Assembly: GCF_000308755.1 (NCBI RefSeq)
Contig: NZ_BAGF01000149.1
Location: 1 to 64,000, forward strand
Source: Nocardia pneumoniae NBRC 100136
GTDB lineage: Bacteria; Actinomycetota; Actinomycetes; Mycobacteriales; Mycobacteriaceae
Direction: 5' to 3'
Length of the DNA: 64,000 nt
How positions within the stretch are numbered: the first letter of the stretch is position 1; each line of letters begins with the position of its first letter. The notes below the pieces were generated by a model. The model saw nothing but the letters and a program-made list of their open reading frames with translations, did no database searches and was not told where the DNA came from. Positions 8,794 through 17,286 of the stretch are shown here, in pieces. The position numbers were made by a program, and so were the translations under genes.

Positions 8794-8988
8794 GTGCTGT
8801 ATGGGGTCATAGCGGCCATAGTCATTACGTTGCTGGCACTGGCGGCCGCGGCGATGGTGTGGGATCCGCGCCGTCGCGAGTTCGACGAGTACGACTTCGA
8901 CGTGGACGAGGCCGACGCTGTGTCGGAAGAGTACGCCCGCCCGGGCGGCGCCGAATGGCCGCGGAAGGAGATGTCCGAGCGGTGGTAG
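8794..8988 (+). CDS. Small single-span membrane protein with acidic tail
   Basis: The product is 64 residues from a GTG; CAGGAGGG at 8778-8785 is a strong ribosome site at suitable spacing and fixes the start. One transmembrane helix (YGVIAAIVITLLALAAAAMV) is followed by DPRRREFDEYDFDVDEADA, an acidic cytoplasmic or exterior tail. The function is unknown. A hairpin terminator at 9014-9041 follows the stop. Confidence 0.7.
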   Translation: MLYGVIAAIVITLLALAAAAMVWDPRRREFDEYDFDVDEADAVSEEYARPGGAEWPRKEMSERW

Positions 8989-9013
8989 CGCCGCGATAGG
9001 CGGCGGACGAAAC

Positions 9014-9041
9014 GGTGCCCGGTCGAACGCGACTGGGCACC
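9014..9041. terminator. Hairpin terminator between converging genes
   Basis: GGTGCCCGGTCG at 9014-9025 pairs with CGACTGGGCACC at 9030-9041 with one G/A mismatch and an AACG tetraloop. On the plus strand it is followed by GTGTTTT. It sits between the rightward small membrane protein and the end of the leftward DUF6081 gene, so it may act on both strands. Confidence 0.7.
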
Positions 9042-9059
9042 ACGTGTTTTCGGACCCGG

Positions 9060-9764
9060 TCAGTCGACGGTGAAGTTCCGCCACGACCCGTGCAACCCCT
9101 GCCCGCGCAGCGAGGTGCTGTGGCCGTCCTCGATCGGATGCAGCGTGATGATGCCGAACCCGATCTGCACCGTCTCGGGCAGCTGCGGAGCGTAAGTGGT
9201 GTATACCGGCGAGTCGTCGACGTACCAGCCGACAGTGCCGGAATCCCGGTCGATGGTCACGGCGTAACGGTGGAACTCGCCGGGTTTGATGTCGACGCCC
9301 GCCAGCGGCGCGTGCACCACATGGGTGAATGCCTGCTCTTTCGGGACGACACCCGGCACGAACAGCCGTTCGTGGATCGCATAGGCGTTCTTGCTGGTCG
9401 CGATCAGGTCGAATACCTGGGCACTGCTCATGTCGAGAACGTTGAAGGCGGCGAACCCGTCCCGGTAGTCCTCGCCGGTGACGCCGATGTTCTCGGCGGC
9501 CATCTCCACCGCGAACGTGCGTGAACCGGTGGTGACATCGAACGCCTCGGTCGACACCAGCAGATGCTTCGGGTTGTCGAGGATCTGGACATCGGCATTG
9601 GACCGACTGAAGGCGTCGATGCGGACCGACACCGTGCCGTCGCCGATCTCGGTCTCGGCGGCTGGGTCGGCGTAGCGCCAGGTCTGGTCTTCCCCGAGCG
9701 GGACCTCCAGAAAACGCCACCGGTCTTCGCGGAGATCTGGTCCGTTCAGGTCGTCGTACGGCAT
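9060..9764 (-). CDS. DUF6081-family protein
   Basis: The product is 234 residues from the ATG at 9764, preceded by AGAAAGG. The sequence (YDDLNGPDLREDRWRFLEVP, then beta-strand-rich repeats ending SWRNFTVD) matches the concanavalin-like proteins annotated DUF6081. They appear as soluble, beta-sandwich proteins without known activity. The start lies 7 bases after the stop of the upstream SAM methyltransferase gene, so both are almost certainly one transcript. Confidence 0.75.
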   Translation of the reverse strand: MPYDDLNGPDLREDRWRFLEVPLGEDQTWRYADPAAETEIGDGTVSVRIDAFSRSNADVQILDNPKHLLVSTEAFDVTTGSRTFAVEMAAENIGVTGEDYRDGFAAFNVLDMSSAQVFDLIATSKNAYAIHERLFVPGVVPKEQAFTHVVHAPLAGVDIKPGEFHRYAVTIDRDSGTVGWYVDDSPVYTTYAPQLPETVQIGFGIITLHPIEDGHSTSLRGQGLHGSWRNFTVD

Positions 9765-9771
9765 TGCGGCA

Positions 9772-10704
9772 TTACCTTTCTGCCGAGTCGTCATCGGCGG
9801 AATCGGGTAGGTCGTTCGTGTTCGTCGATCGGCGGCGCAACGGGGTCACGACACCGTTGGTGGAGCCCGCTTTGAATCCGACCCCGCCCAGCAGGAGACG
9901 CTCCTCGGTCAGGCGCGGGCGCAGCGCGGGACCCATCGGCCACCAGTCGTCGAGTTCCACCAGGCCGGGTTCGACCAACTCCAGATCACCGAAGTAGGAG
10001 GCGATCTGTTCGCGGGTGCGGTACCAGCCGGAGCCCAGACCCATTTCGGTGAAACGTCGTTGCAGCTCGATGGCCATATCGTGGGCTTCGGAGCCGTCCG
10101 CCGGATCCCAGAAGTGGGTGATCGCGACGTACGAACCCGCGGGGAGCGCATCGATGTACTGCCGCATGATTCCGGCGGGATCGAGCTCGTCGTCGACGTG
10201 ATGCAGGATGCCGCACAGGATGAGCGCCAACGGGCGGGTGAGGTCGAGATGCGGCGTGACTTCCGAGTGCGCGAGCAAGGTCTTCGGCTCGGTCAGATCC
10301 GCGGGCACGAAGTGGGTGTACTCGTTGCGTTCGAGCAAGACCCGGCCGTGGATATTGCACACCGGGTCGTTGTCGACGTACACCACGCGCGCTCGAGGGT
10401 TCTGCTGCTGCGCGATCTCATGCGTGTTGCCCACCGTAGGCAAACCCGCGCCGACATCGAGGAATTGGTCGATGCCGACGGTGCCGGAGAGATACCGGAC
10501 CACGCGGTGCAGCCAGCGGCGGTTCATCCAGGCCACCTCGCTCTGCCGCGGCGCGACCTCGGCGACCTTGTCGCGGACGAAGCGGTCGACTTCGTAGTTG
10601 TCTTTGCCACCCAGGGTCGCGTCGTAGACGCGGGCGATGCTCGCACGTGTCGTGTCCACGCCGACCGGCACCCTGACACCGGTCCGCGGAGCGGAATCGG
10701 ACAT
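9772..10704 (-). CDS. SAM-dependent methyltransferase (PF04672/DUF574 family)
   Basis: The product is 310 residues from the ATG at 10704, with GAGGTCTCC before it. Family hallmarks are visible: ARVYDATLGGKDNYEVDR near the N-terminus, the SAM-binding loop FLDVGAGLPTVGNTHE, VVYVDNDPVC, and LILCGILHHVDD, then MRQYIDALPAGSYVAITHF. This family is abundant in actinomycetes, but its substrate is unknown. A related copy lies at 11309-12142 (same motifs, roughly half the residues shared by eye). The two flank a pyridoxamine-oxidase-like gene, all leftward. Confidence 0.85.
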   Translation of the reverse strand: MSDSAPRTGVRVPVGVDTTRASIARVYDATLGGKDNYEVDRFVRDKVAEVAPRQSEVAWMNRRWLHRVVRYLSGTVGIDQFLDVGAGLPTVGNTHEIAQQQNPRARVVYVDNDPVCNIHGRVLLERNEYTHFVPADLTEPKTLLAHSEVTPHLDLTRPLALILCGILHHVDDELDPAGIMRQYIDALPAGSYVAITHFWDPADGSEAHDMAIELQRRFTEMGLGSGWYRTREQIASYFGDLELVEPGLVELDDWWPMGPALRPRLTEERLLLGGVGFKAGSTNGVVTPLRRRSTNTNDLPDSADDDSAER

Positions 10705-10817
10705 GGAGACCTCTCTTCGCGTTTCCGTGGCCTGGTTCACCAGCCTAGAGTCCGCCGATTTCGCGGGCAATCGGTGCTGATGCCTTCGGCCGGAGCCGAT
10801 TTCGTCTGTTTCACCGG

Positions 10818-11282
10818 TTATGCGCCGGGCCGGTGCAGCACGCGTCCGGGCAGTAAACCGCCCTGCACGTGGGTGACCCGCCACCAGTCGACCCGCACCT
10901 CGACCGCCTCGAGCGGTGTGGACAGGAACGGTTCGATGCGCGGCTCCTTGCGCAGCAGGGCCTGGAAGGTCTCCTCCCGCTCGCTGGATTCCGTTCGCAC
11001 CGCGGCCGTGCCCAGCCCCTGGGCGAACGGGTTGAGGAATCCGTCGGGGACGACTTTGACTCCGATGCTCGGGTTCGCCCGCAGCCCGGCCAAGGTCCGT
11101 CCTCCGGACTCGAGCGCGAGCGTCAAGCGGAACGGATCGCCGTCCAGCTCGGCGAAGAACGCGTTCGAGCACCAGTTGACGCCGTTCTCGGAGGTCGCGA
11201 GGTCGATGCTGGTGAAACGGAGGACCTCGGACAGCTTGTCCAGGAGATCCTGATCGCTGATCTGCACGTCGTTCGATGTCAT
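10818..11282 (-). CDS. Pyridoxamine 5'-phosphate oxidase-like (flavin/F420-binding) protein
   Basis: The product is 154 residues from the ATG at 11282. It has the split-barrel signature: WCSNAFFAELDGDPFRLTLALESGG, then LRANPSIGVKVVPDG, and the C-terminal VRVDWWRVTHVQGGL. Proteins of this fold bind FMN or F420 and reduce small molecules. Which cofactor applies here cannot be told. It lies 26 bases after the upstream methyltransferase stop, so it is in that operon, and 113 bases before the second methyltransferase. Confidence 0.75.
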   Translation of the reverse strand: MTSNDVQISDQDLLDKLSEVLRFTSIDLATSENGVNWCSNAFFAELDGDPFRLTLALESGGRTLAGLRANPSIGVKVVPDGFLNPFAQGLGTAAVRTESSEREETFQALLRKEPRIEPFLSTPLEAVEVRVDWWRVTHVQGGLLPGRVLHRPGA

Positions 11283-11308
11283 ATCGCGCTCCGTGGTGGG
11301 GGAAGGGT

Positions 11309-12142
11309 TTACGGTTTGCGGCCGACGCCGCCGAGGATGAGACGTTCGTCGGGCCACGGCGTGCGCAGCGCGGGTCCGCCGGGCCACCAATCGTGCAGCT
11401 CCACCAGTCCGGGTGGAACCATGTCCAGTCCCGCGAAGAATGCCTGGATCTCCGCGCGGGTGCGCCACCGGCCGGTGCCGAGCCGCTCGTCGTGCAGCGC
11501 CCGCTCGGCCTGCCTGGCCAGCCCGTGCAGGTACCGGTCCTCGTCGGCCGGATCGAAGAAGTGGCTGATCATCACGTACGAGCCGGGCGCGAGGCGCTCG
11601 ACGTACTGGCGCATGATGCCCGCCGGGTCCTGATCGTCGTCGACGTGATGCAGTGTGCCGCATTGCATCAGCAGCAAGGGACGGTCCAGGTCCAGGAATT
11701 CGGCGACCGCGGGGTGGCCGAGTACGTCGGTGGGCCGGGTCAGATCGAGGTCGAGGAAGTGCGTGCGTTCGTTCGCCTCGAGTAGTTCCCTGCCGCGGGC
11801 GGCGCAGACCGGGTCGTTGTCCACGTACACCACCGTGACCTCGGCGTCGAGTTCCTGGGCGACCTCATGGGTGTTCTTCTGCGTGGGCAGTCCGCTGCCC
11901 AGATCGAGGATCTGATCGATGCCCACGGAGCGGGTGACGTACCGGACCACGCGCTCGAGCCAGCGCCGGTTGGCGGCGCCGACGTCGTCTTGGTGCGGTA
12001 CCGCCTTCTTCAGGTGCTCGTAGGCTTCCCGGTCCACCGGGAACCAGTTCGTCCCGCCGAGGGCGTAGTCGTACACGCGTGCGATGCTGGGCGTATTCGG
12101 GTCGACTCCCGCTAGCGTGGTCGACCCTTCCGCTGACGTCAT
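11309..12142 (-). CDS. SAM-dependent methyltransferase (PF04672/DUF574 family), first gene of the block
   Basis: The product is 277 residues from the ATG at 12142, preceded by GGAGGAGAG. It carries PSIARVYDYALGGTNWFPVD, the nucleotide-binding LDLGSGLPTQKNTHE, VVYVDNDPVCAARG, QCGTLHHVDDDQDPAGIM and the C-terminal VELHDWWPGGPALR. It is a paralogue of the product of 9772-10704. The gene is divergent from the XRE/DUF5753 regulator starting at 12399, the common pairing of these two families in actinomycetes. The 250-base gap between them should hold both promoters. Confidence 0.85.
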   Translation of the reverse strand: MTSAEGSTTLAGVDPNTPSIARVYDYALGGTNWFPVDREAYEHLKKAVPHQDDVGAANRRWLERVVRYVTRSVGIDQILDLGSGLPTQKNTHEVAQELDAEVTVVYVDNDPVCAARGRELLEANERTHFLDLDLTRPTDVLGHPAVAEFLDLDRPLLLMQCGTLHHVDDDQDPAGIMRQYVERLAPGSYVMISHFFDPADEDRYLHGLARQAERALHDERLGTGRWRTRAEIQAFFAGLDMVPPGLVELHDWWPGGPALRTPWPDERLILGGVGRKP

Positions 12143-12345
12143 GGCTCTCCTCCTCCGCGCGGCCACCGTCGGGGGCGACTCTACGCACAGCGGTTCCGGC
12201 TTGCCCAGCATTGCGGTCAAGATATTGCGTTGCCCCTCTTGCGAATACATGCACGCGCACCGAAGTTCGCGGTTCGTGCTCGCATCGTGATCGGGGCCGG
12301 ATGCACGGCCGAGTAGGATCGGCAGCCGACGTCACGTGAGCTGTA

Positions 12346-12402
12346 ATGGTGGAGGCATCGCGCCCCGCGGTCTACCCCGCGATCGACCGGAGGCACCCAT
12401 GA
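12346..12402 (+). CDS. Possible 18-codon leader peptide, stop-start coupled to the XRE regulator
   Basis: ATG at 12346 opens an 18-residue frame (MVEASRPAVYPAIDRR...) whose TGA overlaps the ATG of the regulator as ATGA. A 17-base segment at its start (ATGGTGGAGGCATCGCG) recurs with one change at 31137-31153. It may be a translated leader that couples translation, or simply an untranslated region with a conserved element. Confidence 0.3.
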   Translation: MVEASRPAVYPAIDRRHP

Positions 12403-13304
12403 CCAACGATGAGGACGGCGGCGGCAACGCGGAATTCCCTGCGGCAGAACGGGGCCCGACCGTTCTGCGGATCGCGCTCGGCAGCCGGTTGCGTCAGCTG
12501 CGCGAGGGCTGCGGAATCACCAGGGAGGCCGCGGGCGACTCCATCCGCGGTTCGCACGCCAAGATCAGCCGTCTGGAGCTGGGCCGCACCGGGTTCAAGG
12601 AACGCGATCTACGCGACCTGCTGACCCTCTACGGCATTGTCGACCCCACTGAACGGGAAACGTACTTCGAACTGGCTCGCCGCGCCAACGATCCCGGCTG
12701 GTGGCAGCGCTACAGCGACCTGCTCCCGGCGTGGTTCGAGACCTACATCGGCCTGGAACAGGCCGCCACCACGATCCGTACTTACGAGGCGCAATTCGTT
12801 CCGGGTCTGCTGCAGACCGCCGACTACGCGCGTGCGGTGATCCAGCTCGGCAACAAGGACGAGACCCAACGCCGGGTCGCCATCCGCATGCGCCGCCAGC
12901 AGATCCTCGACCGGGTGGCCGCTCCGACCCTCTGGGCGGTCATCGACGAGAACGCGCTGCGCCGACCGGTTGGCGGGACGCAGGTTCTGCGGGAGCAGAT
13001 CGAGCACCTGGTCGAGATGTCCGCCCGCCCCAATGTCCGGATCCAGGTCCTGACATACGCGGCGGGAGGGCACTCCGCCGCGGGCGGGCCGTTCAGCATT
13101 CTCCGATTCCCGGAGCCGGAACTGCCCGACATCGTCTACACCGAGCAACTCACCAGCTCGATCTACTTCGAGAAACGGCGCGACGTCGAGGTGTACATGT
13201 CGGTGATGAACCGGCTCAGCGTGGAGGCGCTGTCCCCTGCGGACAGTGTGCGCTTCTTGTGCGCGCTGCTGTCCGAGGCCCAGCCCGGTGAGCGAAACGC
13301 CTGA
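12399..13304 (+). CDS. XRE-family regulator with DUF5753 domain
   Basis: The product is 301 residues from the ATG at 12399. The N-terminus has a helix-turn-helix of the XRE type (LGSRLRQLREGCGITREAAG ... SRLELGRTGFKERD). From about residue 110 the DUF5753 domain follows: YIGLEQAATTIRTYEAQFVPGLLQT, then ALRRPVGG and QVLTYAAGGHSAAGGPFSILRF. Such regulators control development or secondary metabolism in actinomycetes and often pair with a DUF397 protein. No DUF397 gene is seen here; the partner appears to be the divergent methyltransferase block. Confidence 0.9.
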   Translation: MTNDEDGGGNAEFPAAERGPTVLRIALGSRLRQLREGCGITREAAGDSIRGSHAKISRLELGRTGFKERDLRDLLTLYGIVDPTERETYFELARRANDPGWWQRYSDLLPAWFETYIGLEQAATTIRTYEAQFVPGLLQTADYARAVIQLGNKDETQRRVAIRMRRQQILDRVAAPTLWAVIDENALRRPVGGTQVLREQIEHLVEMSARPNVRIQVLTYAAGGHSAAGGPFSILRFPEPELPDIVYTEQLTSSIYFEKRRDVEVYMSVMNRLSVEALSPADSVRFLCALLSEAQPGERNA

Positions 13305-13709
13305 TTCTCGCTCGAGATCGACGCGACGACCCGGGTAGCAGCGCCGGGCATCAACCGCCGGTCGAGATCCGCTCGAGCGCGGCGTGTTCGATGAATGATC
13401 AAGTAACACAGGATATTGCGCCGAGTACCCGCGAATCAGGTTGTCTTCGGATCCAATTGGCTCCGGCCGTCGCTGTGACAGACAACAGTTCGGTATCGGC
13501 AACCGCCTGTCGATGCTGATCCGTTATCAATGCGGCCTTATCGACGTCGATTTCAGCGGATTTCGCCTCTCCTGTCGTCCACGCACATGCACGCGCGCAT
13601 GTGCGTACCGATGGACAATCATCGCTGCGACGCCGCCGAAACGATGTGGCAGTATCCCTGTCGAGGTCGGGGTCTGAGGATCGAACTCGGGCACTGGCTG
13701 GTTCGGCCG
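13305..13709. other. Intergenic region, no gene seen
   Basis: About 400 bases between the XRE regulator and the LGFP gene terminator. The part from 13390 to 13530 is less GC-rich. No frame has a ribosome site or protein-like composition, and no dyad stands out before the hairpin at 13710. Confidence 0.45.
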
Positions 13710-13739
13710 CGGCGGCCCCAACACTCGTTGGGGCCGCCG
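13710..13739. terminator. Perfect 13-bp hairpin terminator
   Basis: CGGCGGCCCCAAC (13710-13722) and its exact reverse complement (13727-13739) enclose the loop ACTC. It begins 22 bases past the stop of the leftward LGFP-repeat gene. No U-tract follows, as is usual in high-GC actinobacteria. Confidence 0.8.
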
Positions 13740-13761
13740 GCGGAGCCGCTGTGATCCGCGA

Positions 13762-14511
13762 TCAAGGCCTCCAGGTGATCCGGCCGCCTTGGAAGTCTTG
13801 GGCTTTCCCGTTCCGGAAGTCGTATTCGTCGCTGATCGGATAACCGTAGCGGCCCGATTCGCCGCCCGCGGCTTCCCAGGACTCACGGATCGCTCCCCAG
13901 ATGACATGGGCGTCGGTCAGCGGAGACCAGTAGATGGCGCCGCCGCCGAAGAGGTTGTAGCGGCCGTAGCCCGCGCGGGCGGGTGATTCGTCGGTGATGG
14001 GAAAGCCCAGCGGGCTGTCCTCCCACCCGTAGGAGCCCCACTTGTCCCGGATCGTGCCGCCGATCTGATGAGCGGCGGTGCCGATCGACCAATAGATGGA
14101 GCCGTTCTGGAAGACGTTGTAGCGCCCGGGTTTGGACGGTGTCGCCGCTTCGCGGGTGACGGGGTAGCCGAGCAGTCCGCCCTCGAACCCGAGGTCGCCC
14201 CATTTGTCGCGGATGGCGCCACCGATTTGATGGGCTCCGGTGTCGGGGTGCCAGTAGATGGAGGAGCCGCGCTCGAAAGCTTGGTAGCGGCCGCCGCGGG
14301 CGGCGGGGGAGTCGGGGGAGACCGGGTCGCCGAAGAACGCGGGTCCACCGGCTTGGTCGTATTCGACCTCGATCGCTCCGCTTACGTCGAAGGGACCGAT
14401 CGGGCGTGCGGCCGCGTCGGTTCCGATGCCGGTCAGCAGGATGCCGATCACGGCGGCCCCGGCGGCTACGCCGTGAGTGCGTGGTTGATGCGAACGACGG
14501 TGCCGTGCCAA
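13762..14511 (-). CDS. Exported LGFP-repeat protein
   Basis: I place the start at TTG 14511 because GAGGAG lies five bases before it and the resulting N-terminus (MARHRRSHQPRTHGVAAGAA) is a good signal peptide. In-frame ATGs further upstream would put 50 or more basic residues before it. The 249-residue product carries four LGFP-type repeats, visible as IRDKWGDLGFEGGLLGYP, IRDKWGSYGWEDSPLGFP, IRESWEAAGGESGRYGYP and a first one with FFGDPVSP. LGFP repeats occur in mycolyltransferase-type and other cell-wall proteins and are thought to anchor to the arabinogalactan-mycolate layer. No catalytic domain is present. Confidence 0.82.
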   Translation of the reverse strand: MARHRRSHQPRTHGVAAGAAVIGILLTGIGTDAAARPIGPFDVSGAIEVEYDQAGGPAFFGDPVSPDSPAARGGRYQAFERGSSIYWHPDTGAHQIGGAIRDKWGDLGFEGGLLGYPVTREAATPSKPGRYNVFQNGSIYWSIGTAAHQIGGTIRDKWGSYGWEDSPLGFPITDESPARAGYGRYNLFGGGAIYWSPLTDAHVIWGAIRESWEAAGGESGRYGYPISDEYDFRNGKAQDFQGGRITWRP

Positions 14512-14823
14512 GTGAACTCCTCGAGCAGCTGGTGTCGGGTGCGAGGTGGAGCTGAACCTGTGGTCGCCGTGCGGAATCAAACTACCTCTCGACCGCCCGA
14601 GACAGCCGTACCGAACGTGCATGGACCGCCGAGTGTCGTTGCGGGTGCCGCCCGTGGCCGCCGAGTCGCCGCGTCGGAGTCCATCCACTCTTCCCTGGAC
14701 TCCGAACCACCTTGCGGTGCTGCCGTGCCCACGGTCGCACCTTCTCGGATACAGCGTCGCCGGGGCGGGAGTGCTCGGCCCGGCGACGTCAGAGGCCGCG
14801 AATGTCTTGCCGGGAAATGGAGC
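14512..14823. other. Intergenic region between LGFP and lysG genes
   Basis: About 310 bases without a supported gene. Since both flanking genes run leftward, it should contain the LGFP promoter and the end of the lysG transcript. I see no strong dyad. Confidence 0.45.
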
Positions 14824-15705
14824 TCAGCGCAGCACGGCTGCCGCCGCCGCGGCGATGGTCTCGGCGACGGCGCTGAGGGCGGGGGAGTCCAGGCGCCACT
14901 GCTGCCAGTACAGGGGGACGTCGATGACGACGCCGGGATCGATCGAGACCAGGCGGCCGGTGGCCTGATCGTCTCGCGTTTGCAGGTCCGGCAGCATGCC
15001 CCAGCCGAGTCCGAGACGGACCGCCTCGGCGAACCCGGTGGACGACGGGACGTAGTGGCGTGGCGGGTTGAGCGGTTTGCGGCTGCGCCGGCGCAACAGG
15101 CGATCTTGCAGGTCGTCTTTGCGGTCGAACAGCACCACCGGGGCCGCCGCGTACGACTTCGCCGTCGCGCCGTCGGCGAACCAGGTGCTGGCGAACTCCG
15201 GACTGGCCATCGGCCGGTAGCGAATGGCGCCGAGACGCTCCACCTTGCAGCCTTGCACCGGTTGCGCGGTGGACGTGATCGCGGCCATCACGGTGCCGTC
15301 GCGCAGCAGCCGGGTGGTGTGCTCCTCGTCCTCGCGGTGGATCTCGAAGCACACGCCGCGCGAGGCGCGACCCAACGCGGGCATCACCCAGGTCTCCAGC
15401 GAGTCGGCGTTGACCGCGATCGGCACCCGGATCGGGCCGTCCGAGGGCTGGCCACCCAGCTCGCGCGCGGTGTCCGCGGCCAGCAGTTGGATCTGTCTGG
15501 CCAGCCGGAGCACGGCGAGACCGGATTCGGTGGCGCGCACCGGTTTCGTGCGTTGCACGAGAATCCGTCCCGCCGCGTCCTCCAAGGCCTTGATCCGCTG
15601 ACTGATCGCCGACGGGGTGACGTTCAACCGCCGCGCCGCGGCGTCGAACGTTCCCTCGGTGATCGCGGCGTCGAGGGCGCGGAGCTGGTCGAGCGGTAGA
15701 TCCAT
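14824..15705 (-). CDS. lysG: LysR-family regulator of the ArgP/LysG group
   Basis: The product is 293 residues. The N-terminal LysR helix-turn-helix is clear (LDQLRALDAAITEGTFDAAARRL, then TPSAISQRIKALEDAAGRIL). The N-terminal motif MDLPLDQLRALDA and the effector domain match ArgP/LysG, which senses lysine, arginine or histidine and activates the divergent exporter gene. The exporter starts 47 bases away on the other strand, the classical lysG-lysE arrangement. The intergenic region 15706-15752 is AT-richer and must hold both promoters and the LysG site. Confidence 0.9.
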   Translation of the reverse strand: MDLPLDQLRALDAAITEGTFDAAARRLNVTPSAISQRIKALEDAAGRILVQRTKPVRATESGLAVLRLARQIQLLAADTARELGGQPSDGPIRVPIAVNADSLETWVMPALGRASRGVCFEIHREDEEHTTRLLRDGTVMAAITSTAQPVQGCKVERLGAIRYRPMASPEFASTWFADGATAKSYAAAPVVLFDRKDDLQDRLLRRRSRKPLNPPRHYVPSSTGFAEAVRLGLGWGMLPDLQTRDDQATGRLVSIDPGVVIDVPLYWQQWRLDSPALSAVAETIAAAAAAVLR

Positions 15706-15752
15706 CGTTAAGCGATTCTAATGACAGGTAAGAATCTTTAGCTTGTCTGGGT

Positions 15753-16403
15753 ATGGTGCTCGGCTTAGCGTCGCTGGACGTGAGTATTTCTTCCGCGGCG
15801 GTGGCGGCCGCGTCCGGTCTGGGCTTCGGCCTGTCGCTGATCGTGGCGATCGGTGCGCAGAACGCGTTCGTCCTGCGGCAGGGCATCAGCGGCAGGCACG
15901 TGCCCGCGGTGGTGACGGTGTGCGCGGTCTCGGACATCGTGCTGATCGCGGCCGGGGTCGGCGGGTTCGGCGTGATCGTCCAGGCCGCTCCGGCGGTGCT
16001 GGTGGTGGCGCGCTACGCGGGTGCGGCGTTCCTGATCGGTTACGCGGTGGCGGCGGCGCGGCGAGCGTTCGACTCCGCCGCGTTGACCGTCGAATCGGCG
16101 CGGGCCACCGCGGCATTCGGTGCCACGGTGGCCACCTGCCTGGCGCTCACCTGGCTCAACCCGCACGTCTATCTGGACACCGTGGTGCTGCTCGGCTCCT
16201 TCGCCAGCACCTATGGCACTCCGGACCGCTGGTTCCTCGGGGCGGGGGCGATGCTGGCCAGCGTGCTCTGGTTCACCGCGCTCGGATTCGGCGCGCGACT
16301 GCTCGGCCCGCTGTTCGTTCGCCCGTTCGCGTGGCGGGTGCTGGATACGGTGATCGCGGTGGTGCTGTTCGGCCTCGGTCTGGGGCTGCTGTTCACCGGG
16401 TGA
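15753..16403 (+). CDS. lysE: LysE/ArgO-type basic amino acid exporter
   Basis: The product is 216 residues with about six membrane helices. The LysE signature follows the first helix: IVAIGAQNAFVLRQGI. Further conserved parts are TWLNPHVYLDTVVLLGS and the C-terminal helix AVVLFGLGLGLLF. Such proteins expel excess lysine or arginine across the plasma membrane. The start used gives MVLGLASLDVSISS; the gene is divergent from lysG, which should control it. Its last 11 bases overlap the 3' end of the converging LLM oxidoreductase gene. Confidence 0.9.
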   Translation: MVLGLASLDVSISSAAVAAASGLGFGLSLIVAIGAQNAFVLRQGISGRHVPAVVTVCAVSDIVLIAAGVGGFGVIVQAAPAVLVVARYAGAAFLIGYAVAAARRAFDSAALTVESARATAAFGATVATCLALTWLNPHVYLDTVVLLGSFASTYGTPDRWFLGAGAMLASVLWFTALGFGARLLGPLFVRPFAWRVLDTVIAVVLFGLGLGLLFTG

Positions 16404-17217
16404 GCACGGTATCCAGCTGTGCCTTGATCTTCGCGGCGAACTCGTAGTCGGCGCGCCACTCCGCTCCGGAGGGAGCCAGGATCAGCCGTTCCGCGCCCGC
16501 GTCCGCGTAGGCGGCCGATTGATCGGCAGCGTGGCCCGGATCGGTCGCCAGCGGCGGCGCGACGATCGTGACGGTAGGGGGACGACGGCCGTATTCCTCG
16601 GCGAGCGAAGCCAACTCGGCCTTGCTCGCGCGCACCTGATCCGGTTCGAGACCGATGGCGACCCAGCCGTCCGCGTAGGCGGCGGCGCGTCGGCGCGCCG
16701 CCGGAGCGTCGCCCGCCACGAGTACCGGCGGCATGGACGCCTCCGGTGACAGTGTGACCACGGTCCCGTCGGGCAGAGTCGTCGGCCGCCCGGTGACCAA
16801 GTCGGGGAGCACGCGCAGCGCCTCATCCGTGCGACGACCGCGTTCGGCGAACGGCACTCCGGCCGCGCGCCATCCGACGTCACCGTGCGCCGGGTTGCCG
16901 GTGCCGACGCCGAGGATCAGCCGGTTGCCGGAGACGTACTGCAATGTGGTGACCTGCTTGGCGGCCCAGGCGGCCGGGCGCAAGGCCAGCAGCATGACGC
17001 TGTAGCCGATGCGGATGCGGTCGGTCACGGCGGCGGCGGTGGCCAGCACCGTGGTGCTGTCCAGGATCGGCGCGCTGGCGACGAGATGATCGGTGGACCA
17101 CACCGAGTCGAGACCGATCTCTTCGGCGAAACGGGCGCTCGCGCGCACGTCACCCAGGATGGGATGGGCGGGGTCGGGCGTCGAGGTGGGCAGGATGGTG
17201 CCGATTTCCAAGGTCAT
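16393..17217 (-). CDS. LLM-class (F420-dependent type) oxidoreductase
   Basis: The product is 274 residues from the ATG at 17217 (MTLEIGTILPTSTP). It shows the luciferase-like barrel: FAEEIGLDSVWSTDHL, IRIGYSVMLLALRPAAWAAKQ, and NRLILGVGTGNPAHGD. Actinobacterial members commonly use F420, though FMN cannot be excluded. The substrate is unknown. It overlaps the end of lysE by 11 bases tail to tail. Just upstream lies a TetR gene in the same direction, but the gap is 69 bases and their relation is uncertain. Confidence 0.85.
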   Translation of the reverse strand: MTLEIGTILPTSTPDPAHPILGDVRASARFAEEIGLDSVWSTDHLVASAPILDSTTVLATAAAVTDRIRIGYSVMLLALRPAAWAAKQVTTLQYVSGNRLILGVGTGNPAHGDVGWRAAGVPFAERGRRTDEALRVLPDLVTGRPTTLPDGTVVTLSPEASMPPVLVAGDAPAARRRAAAYADGWVAIGLEPDQVRASKAELASLAEEYGRRPPTVTIVAPPLATDPGHAADQSAAYADAGAERLILAPSGAEWRADYEFAAKIKAQLDTVLTR

Positions 17218-17286
17218 GGTTTCGACGCTACGAAGCCGCGGTCCCCACGCCAATGTTCCCGTCGCTCATGTCGATGTCACGGACGC

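Noticed and set aside
14068..15699. A 543-codon frame opposite the LGFP and lysG genes
   Set aside because: It spans two well-supported reverse-strand genes and their intergenic region, so it cannot be a real gene.
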